NCBI GenBank assembly: GCA_030562195.1
Contig: JAUJPP010000003.1
Span: 13,857,398 to 13,921,397, forward strand
Direction of reading: 5' to 3'
Length of the DNA: 64,000 nucleotides
Source of the DNA: Nipponacmea schrenckii
Lineage: Eukaryota; Mollusca; Gastropoda; Lottiidae
Below, in pieces: positions 57,079-64,000 of the stretch (position 1 is the stretch's first letter; the number at the start of each line of letters is the position of its first letter). A program made the translations under genes and the position numbers. Under the pieces are notes generated by a model, which saw nothing but the letters and a program-made list of their open reading frames with translations, was not told the DNA's origin and did not search any database.

Positions 57079-60000
57079 CTTATATTACACACCAAGATTT
57101 ACAACTCTACAGCAGAGTGAACTGAGCATAAGACCAACTATAATGTGAGTGTATAAAATTACCAAATTTATTGGTAGTAACGTATCGTATTCGATACGAG
57201 ATGACGAAAAATGCTGATATACTTACGTGCTAAGCCTCGATAGCGACATTCACGCAGTTTTTGTGATAAATTTGGTATAGTTGCTTCCGAATCTTTAATA
57301 TCCCGCCATTTCTGAAGACTATAAAAACATCTGTCTTGACGTGTTGGTCGAGAACCTTCTATATCACGTAAAGTTTGATCAGTTAAACCCAATCCTTTCG
57401 CTAGAACTTTCCAATTACCAGACACTTTCTCATCACGTGATATTTTTATGAAAGCTTTCCGGAGGTATGAATCTAAAATAGACACCATTAACGTAAAAAT
57501 TTATTTTGTATGCTATAGATATACAGATTATATATCCGGAAGGTAAGAAAGAACATTGGGTTCTGTTCAGTGCACAATAACTTGATCACAGTAAATTTGC
57601 TAACAATAATAATACGGACGCAAGGTGATATAGCCACACGGTATTTTTGTCAAAGAAATACGGTCACAAGGTTATATTGTCACAGTAATATGGACCCCTT
57701 GTGGTTTGTGCACATATTACTCTGACCACTGCCCTATGCCTACATATTACATGTACATATTAGAACAATACCTCACCTTTAGCACTGAAAGCCTTTTCTC
57801 TTTTGAACTCCATATTTCGTTCTCTTAGAATCTCTACTAAATCACCTCGACCACAAAATGATAAGGCATGACACAACATTTCCACCTAATAAAAAAATGA
57901 TAAATGGAATTTATTATAGTCGTTCTATCGATACAAAGTAATTCAGTACATGGGCGTTCATATCCTGCCAAATAAACTACAAATATATCAGCATTTTGTT
58001 AAAATGCAGAGGACAAAAATGTGGACTGCAGAACCACTGACTAACGAATTGAAATAAGTTAAAATTACTACAAGAAAGTCTACTACTAAGTATATTCCAG
58101 GACCTATGGAATGATATAGAATTAAGAATAGATGTATGTGTGAACAGCCCTTTTTAATGATGAATGGGGGAATACCTTGTCCATAGCCCTCGGAACTCTT
58201 TTAGCCCAAGATACCAACATGTCGTATATAGTCTGTTGCCTTTCAGAATTTACATTTTGTCTTAATATAGCCTGAATCCTCGTTCTCCTCACATTTAAAA
58301 ACTGAGCCAATTTTCTCCATTCATCACCAACCTCACTCGAGATGAACCTAAATACATCTTCATTTACTGGACCTAAGATAGAACCAGTGATCGATTAAAA
58401 CTCCGCCACTTGTCGATTATTTAAGGTTTCAAAAACAATAACTGCCATGCGAATGTGATTTTGAGCTTTAAAATTTTAAGAATGGCTATACTTTTTACTA
58501 TGGGAAACAAATTGATAACCACAGGATTTCAACATATTATTTTTTAAAAACACACATTATGTAATCCGCAGTCACTTGATCGTTTGATGACTGAGAATAT
58601 TACTTAGCCAGTCATACCTTCTGGTTTAATGGAGAGAGGAGCTTTAACCAACGGCTTCGGTGGCTCTGGTTCAGGCTGAAAAATGTTCAAGGTAAAATTT
58701 ACAACTATATTTACAAGGATAACAACTTGGTGACAAGTATCCTTTCTACCAGCTGGCTATGGCCAAACCTCTTGATATTGATCTTTCCCGGATAATCCGT
58801 ACCCATTTACAGGGTGGACTGGAATTATGTATGAGTGAAAGTGACTTATTCAAGGTTATCGGAATTTCACACTCCAGTCGTGACATACAAAGATCTGGTG
58901 TTTTGTTTGTAAGTTTCTTTGGTACTAAAGCATAATCTCTTAAAAGTAAAAATTGTATAAGATAATTATCTAGATATGTCGACCGATCAAATCTTCTGAT
59001 TTAAAAAAAAAACCTACCACATGAATCTATATCCGCAATTTAGCAACATACATTACATTACTGGACATCTAGATCTTCATTTTAAGATAATATTAGTAAT
59101 ACGTTGCATAATTAGGAGAAATCAAAACCCACCTTTGGTATGTTCATCAATAATTCTCCTAATAATATTTCTCCTTCAACCATTTCAACTTGAGTGTTTT
59201 TTGGATTATTTCTACCTTTACCCGTGTCTCGTTCCTCTTGTTCCTGAATAACCTTAGGAACCAGTCCATCGGTGTACAACTGACAAAATCCCCTGTAGCT
59301 ATCAAAACCACGCTGAGCAAATTTATCCAATTCTTCTACACGAAACGTAATTTGACTGTTGATTTGAGAGTTGAAAGCTATTTTTGTTCTATGTTCTGTG
59401 ACTGGTGCCAAGTTACCCCTGAATTTTAGTTCTAGAACTTGACCTTCTCTAACAACAATTTCTTTACTGAGAGGTGGTCCTTCATCATAACCTTCTTCAT
59501 CTAAACGTTTTAATACTTTCTCTATCTTATTAGTGTTGGCGCATGACACTAATATTTCGTTTAAATCTTCACTATTCTGACGTAGGAATAATTGTATTGT
59601 TCTTTGCAAGAGTGCTTTTTCTAGCCTATTCACCATCTTTTCTGCTTGATATTCTGCGAGATCTAGCTTTGTTCGTAACACCACAAATCTGCAATTAATT
59701 AACATCAAACTCCAGTCCAATACGATCAATTTTGCCTAGACAGCTTCATAAAACTACACTTAGATTTCTATATATACACAGGGGTCTTTTATTTGCAGTC
59801 TCTATACGCCCAGATTAAAAAGTGCATACTGCCGTCACCCCTGTGCGTTCGTCCGTCCGTCCGTCCGTCCGTCCTTCCACAGTTGGCTTGTGAAGGCTAT
59901 AAAGACTACAGTTTTATTGGATTTGAATGCAATTTGCTGTGATCATTTATATTGATGAGATCTTGGACAAGTTCGATATTGACGATTTTTCGAAGAACGG

Positions 60001-63000
60001 TTTATGATTTATTGCTCTTGAATTGGTCAAATACACATCAAATTGCCTAGTGAACGCGATAATAGAGACTACAATTTTCATTTGATTTGAATGAAATTTG
60101 GTGTGGTTATTTGTATTGGTGAGATCTTGGACTATTCTAGGGATGAACGGTTTTTGAGTTATTGCTCTTGACTTAGTTAAAACGGGTCAATATTGCCCTT
60201 TGAACACAGACTACAGTTTTCGTCTGATTTGAATGAAATTTGGTGTGATCATGTATTTAAATGAGATCTTGGATTAGGCTCAAATAATGTTGAGTTTCAA
60301 CAGAAGTAATAATATACTTTAAAGTGGGCGTATCTTGCTAGGCAACCACTTGTATCGTTGTCCCAACCACTGCCTGGCGTCAACCGGTCGGAGCGGAAGG
60401 TGCATGTCGTTAGATCTTAACTTGACTTAATTTTTGAGAATTTGATAAGATATCTGCTGATATAATTGCTATATTTTATTTTAAATAAAACTGGTTTCGC
60501 AAGATCCTGATTATGTCTGTAACTTGGCCATGTTTTAACTACTTAAGAACTATCGTACCTGGTGATAGGTTCTGTTATATCGAATGATATGATATCTTTA
60601 TTTTTCGCCTGAGTAATAACAACATCTGGAATAGTAACCCATCCACTAGTTTCATCTTTTATTACCAAATGTAATTCTTCTTCTAACTTAGCATCGTCTA
60701 TAAATGAAAATTGCCGGATTGTTTTAGCAGTAGTACTGATTACTAGTTTTTAAAGTTAAATCGGTGGAGAATCTTTGGTACATAAATCCCCGAACAAAAC
60801 AATTAACAAAATATGTCGTTTAAAAAGAAAACCGCCCCAGATAGACCATATGAGCAACAATTCTCATCACGCTTACTCATAAAACAAATAATCTAATTTG
60901 TCCTAGCCAATAATTAACATTAATGGTAAATGCTAGTATTCAAAATTTGGAACCCACAAGGGAATACATAAGAGACATAAAATACACACCTACCTGTATG
61001 CTTAAAATATTCAGAGGCAGGTCGAGCTGTTTGAGGTCTGGCATCTAGTTTTGCCATCTTTTCTCTGTTGACAGCTGTGGATGGTCGTTTAATGCGAGCT
61101 GGATTAGGTGGACAAGGTAGGGTAATAGTTATTGGTTTAGATAGCCTTGTATTTGGTTTCCATTTCATTGTGATTATGGATGTGGAAGCTAACAATGCAC
61201 CACATACTTCGTTATCTCGATGTCTTAATTCAGAAACTGTGTTTGAATCTACAGGTTGAATCTAAAATACAAAAGTTAAGTTACAGTATAATATGCTGTT
61301 GAAGCGAGGTTCTCAAAATTACCTGCGTTAGTATAATGATACTACATTGATAACACATCTTTCTCAAAAGCGATTATGCATTGTTCTTGCCTATTTTCAT
61401 CAATTATAGATGATACCGGTATGAATAATGCATTGGAATATTTGAAGTGTTTTTGGTAGAATAAATTGAGCTATCGCAGTGTCCTCTAGATAAAGCGTGC
61501 TTATATGATGAAGAAAAACTTTCACATACCTCAGTAGAAACCCCTAAATTATATCTAAAAGCACCAGGTTTAGTTGTTAAAGTAAAACGGCTATCAACTG
61601 CAGATGTTTGTTTTCCACCCTTTTTTGTGAAGGTAAAGTGCTCTTTTTTCAAAGTATAGACAACAACAAACTTGCCGAAATTAGTAGTACGGGCTTCAAC
61701 AAATCGAAGATCCTGGAATAGAAAAAGTTCATAAAAGTGATAATATATCTGGAAGCTTGATACTTACATATTATTCATTTCTAATATGCTACCGCGATTT
61801 CTGTAAATGATTTACATTTTCAAGAAAGTTACCTTAATATCCTCAAACATAACATCATTTGTCTGTAATTCTACCCAGTTAGTAGTAGTTTCATCATACC
61901 ATTTCATTACAGGTTCTCTTCCGGTCGTAGATCGTGGAGCACAATGTGGCATTACGATGGAAAACGGTTCTTCAAACTAGAATGAAGTACATGAAATTGA
62001 TAACCTCTTAAGCCCTATAATCACTTATTTTAGTATGATTATTTTCAACTCCCCTACAGCTTTCTTATGGCCTGTTTACAGATCGAGGTAGGTCTTCTAT
62101 GTTTCATGCATTCACTTACTTCGATATTTGTATCCGTCAATTGTTTAACTTCAATTATATTAGATATCAGTTCTTCATTTTCATGTATTTGGTACCCTCC
62201 TGTGATTTGATCTATCCTGTTCACTTCTATATTGTCTCTGTCTAAAGATCCCTTCATAGATCTAATAATACAACCAATTCCAGGATTAAAATCTTCACTT
62301 TCGATACTGTAGCTGTTAAATATAATTATTACAATATAAATTCTGCACATAGGAACTAATTAACTGTATACATAGTGTCTCTTGGTATCAGTTGTTGATA
62401 AATACAATTCTTCCGTTAAAATTGGCAATAAAGCATGTAACCATGTAGCAATGGCACGGAAAGCAACTCGTAAATCTCGTTTCACATCCGCCTATTCGAC
62501 TGACTCAAAACCGTTGTCCGTGGTCCCAGTTGACGTCATTGTCACTGTTGTGGAATATTTACGGCTTAGAATAAACACATAATTTAAGTCTCAAACCTGG
62601 TCAATAAGAGGATATTATATTCATCAGTTGAAATAAACAGAATTCTTGACTAAAGAATAGAATCTCTATATACGAAGATATTATCATTAAACTAAGTTAT
62701 TATTGAAAACGATACTAAAGGTGTTTCAAAATTACACACAGTCATTTTTGCCAACATAGGCCTACCAATTATTTGTTTATCCAGGTGTACCTTTGATTGA
62801 CTTAAAGAATTCATCAAAACATTTAATTACTTACATGTAACGTGGCCAATTATTAGGATTTTTACGTTCGGCTTCCCTTTTTCTCTTTTCTTCCTCTTCT
62901 CTGCTTCTTTCGACATCAAATGATGTTCCTTTCTTCTTAGCTTCAGCTTCAATTCGTTTTGTCTCTTCTTCTTTTTTCTGACGTTCCTCTTCAGCTTTTA

Positions 63001-63285
63001 TTCTTGCCCTTTCATCCGCTCTCCTTTTTGCCTCGGCTTCTGCCTTCTGTCTCTCCTGGGCAGCACGTCTAGCATCTTCAGTAGCTTTAATGACATCGTC
63101 TGCCAGTGCGCGCGCTTGTTTAGCTGAAAGTTCAGCCTCAACGGCTTCCGTTTCGGATTCTGCGATAATTTTGTCTGTTTCAGCTATAATAGCGACTGCT
63201 TTGGCACACGAGGCTCGAGCTTCTGCTGCTTTAGCTAAAAGTGCTTTATCAGTAGCAATACGTTCTTCTTCTAACCTTTCTCTCT
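57029..63285 (-). CDS. Coiled coil - ZU5 - UPA - tandem death-domain protein (DTHD1/PIDD-like), 5'-incomplete
   Basis: Twelve exons in consistent phase: 62835-63285, 62120-62312, 61833-61976, 61530-61712, 60994-61261, 60559-60697, 59133-59688, 58618-58675, 58176-58372, 57777-57885, 57227-57472, and a tentative last exon 57029-57078; 863 aa plus an upstream exon outside the window. Residues 1-140: charged coiled coil (RKREAERK repeats). ~215-323: ZU5-like (EEPFSIVMPHCAP, FGKFVVVYTLKKEHF). ~324-412: second ZU5-like unit (KPITITLPCP). ~413-600: UPA-like (SGWVTIPDVVI, FVVLRTKLDLAE). 645-663: Pro-rich linker. ~666-760: death domain (EWRKLAQFLNVRRTRIQAIL, YDMLVSWAKRVP). ~768-847: second death domain (NWKVLAKGLGLTDQTLRDIE, LQKWRD). 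ZU5-UPA-death architecture occurs in PIDD, UNC5, ankyrins and DTHD1; with neither LRRs, ankyrin repeats nor a TM segment seen, DTHD1-like is the best guess. Confidence 0.82.
58760..58832 (+). repeat. Short dispersed repeat fragment in a death-domain gene intron
   Basis: Partner of 42366-42428 (TGGCCAAACCTCT ... CTTTCCCGGAT ... GG.CGACGGAAT-like ending). Possibly SINE-derived. Confidence 0.45.
59795..60330 (-). mobile_element. pearl-like repeat element, inverted, in an intron of the death-domain gene
   Basis: CGTCCGTCCGTCCGTCCGTC tract at 59850-59875 (complement of ACGG repeats), preceded by ATACGCCC (complement of GGGCGTAT) at 59808. Core copies containing (A/G)AGACTACA(A/G)TTTT, GATTTGAATG.AATTT and GATGAGATCTTGGA start near 59900, 60062 and 60208. 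Structure and words match 26690-27200 in reverse. Confidence 0.72.
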
Positions 63286-64000
63286 CTGTTAAAAAAAATA
63301 ATGTCCATATAACTTGAAGGAAAGTCTATTGTTTAATCCATGTTTTACAATGGTAAAATATATGAAAACGTCCATGTTAAAAAATATCATGAATTTTAAT
63401 ATTAAAATATCATTCCGTGCATTAAATCATTTACAAATTTCAGGATAAAAGAAATATGTTTAACTATTATCAGTATCTATAACTCATGACAAATGGAATA
63501 TATTGATTTGGTAAGGTCATCGAGTAAAGATTATAATTCGTGATAAAACAATTGGTGCAAGTTAAAAGAGTTAATTAATTGTTCTTATTATATTATTTTA
63601 CCTCTAGGAATTTAATCTAAATAACCTCTTTAATTATTTTGAAAGAGCCAAAAAGTGAAAATTTATAAAATAACGTTGGCCATTATAAATCGATCGACCA
63701 CAAAACTACATTCTCGTAACATTCTGACATCAGTCATTGTGTCGATAGAATTCCTTACATATTTGATAATCAGTATTCAAAATGCAGTCTATAATCCTAA
63801 TCAAACAAACGTGCAAGAGCTTTAATGATTTCGAATTCAAGGAACAAATCTAATCTATTGCAAATTGATAGGTTTGGCAAGCGACATCAATCAACTAACA
63901 AAAGTTAGCTAAAAGTTAGTAATATATACCACGAATCAATAAAATATTCTTTAATAATTAGAATATTAATGATTATTGAACAGTTATAAAAAACATATCT
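63286..64000. other. Intron upstream of the first visible exon of the death-domain gene
   Basis: The acceptor (ttttttaacag on the minus strand) at 63286 shows that at least one more 5' exon lies beyond 64000 or is unrecognised here. AT-rich; nothing coding seen. Confidence 0.55.

Noticed and set aside
61068..61259. Plus-strand open frame opposite an exon of the death-domain gene
   Set aside because: Antisense shadow of a well-supported minus-strand exon.
1..64000. Possible CRISPR array, bacterial operon or phage island
   Set aside because: Spliced genes, LINEs and DNA transposons show eukaryotic DNA; none of the tandem repeats has alternating conserved repeats and unique spacers.

Overview
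This is animal nuclear DNA, AT-rich and intron-bearing, most likely from a mollusc. The pointers are three copies of a repeat with the 'pearl' layout described from bivalves (~160 bp core repeats beside an (ACGG)n tract), APE-type LINEs with 2A-like peptides, YR retrotransposons with an SGNH hydrolase module, and many hAT, Kolobok-like and foldback elements. There are no bacterial operons, and I identified no RNA gene.

Four host genes can be reconstructed with consistent splice phases. (1) A LURAP1/FAM89-family leucine-rich adaptor gene on + (exons 13060-13134, 22033-22279, 22449-22729; 200 aa), whose 8.9 kb first intron is full of transposon remnants. (2) A core-2 / I-branching beta-1,6-N-acetylglucosaminyltransferase (GCNT/Branch family) on + (16-nt first coding exon 42233-42248, then 42595-43931; 450 aa). 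(3) A two-exon gene of unknown function on + (54903-55126, 55828-56293; 229 aa). (4) Converging on it, a coiled coil-ZU5-UPA-death-death protein on - (12 exons, 63285 to 57029, 5' end outside the window), resembling DTHD1/PIDD-type proteins.

The rest is mainly nested mobile DNA. At 1-9390 a minus-strand DIRS/Ngaro-type element (gag, RT, RNase H, tyrosine recombinase, SGNH) is split by a plus-strand LINE (1815-6110) with a 10-bp target duplication, and the YR-SGNH end of a second copy lies upstream in tandem. In that LINE, ORF1 and ORF2 share one frame separated by a single TAG followed by CAA CCA, which matches the type I readthrough consensus; a 2A motif sits near the ORF1 start. At 15.1-20.2 kb lie a PHD-finger fragment, an RNase H-bearing LINE and a BEL/Pao integrase remnant. 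At 24.0-28.1 kb a decayed gene of a poorly characterised 'DTDV...TGCDT' family is bracketed by inverted copies of a palindrome-rich repeat. At 29.4-39.5 kb another LINE is interrupted by a 922-bp MITE with a 9-bp TSD and by a 7-kb foldback element with ~1.46-kb inverted arms built of 300-bp subrepeats. A 1.65-kb hAT derivative (8-bp TSD), a fourth LINE (45.1-50 kb), a minisatellite, and an odd homopolymer-rich stretch (51.1-53.0 kb, possibly an assembly artefact) complete the layout.

All of this comes from reading the sequence. Family names rest on recognised motifs, and exon models rest on GT/AG sites and phase agreement without transcript evidence.
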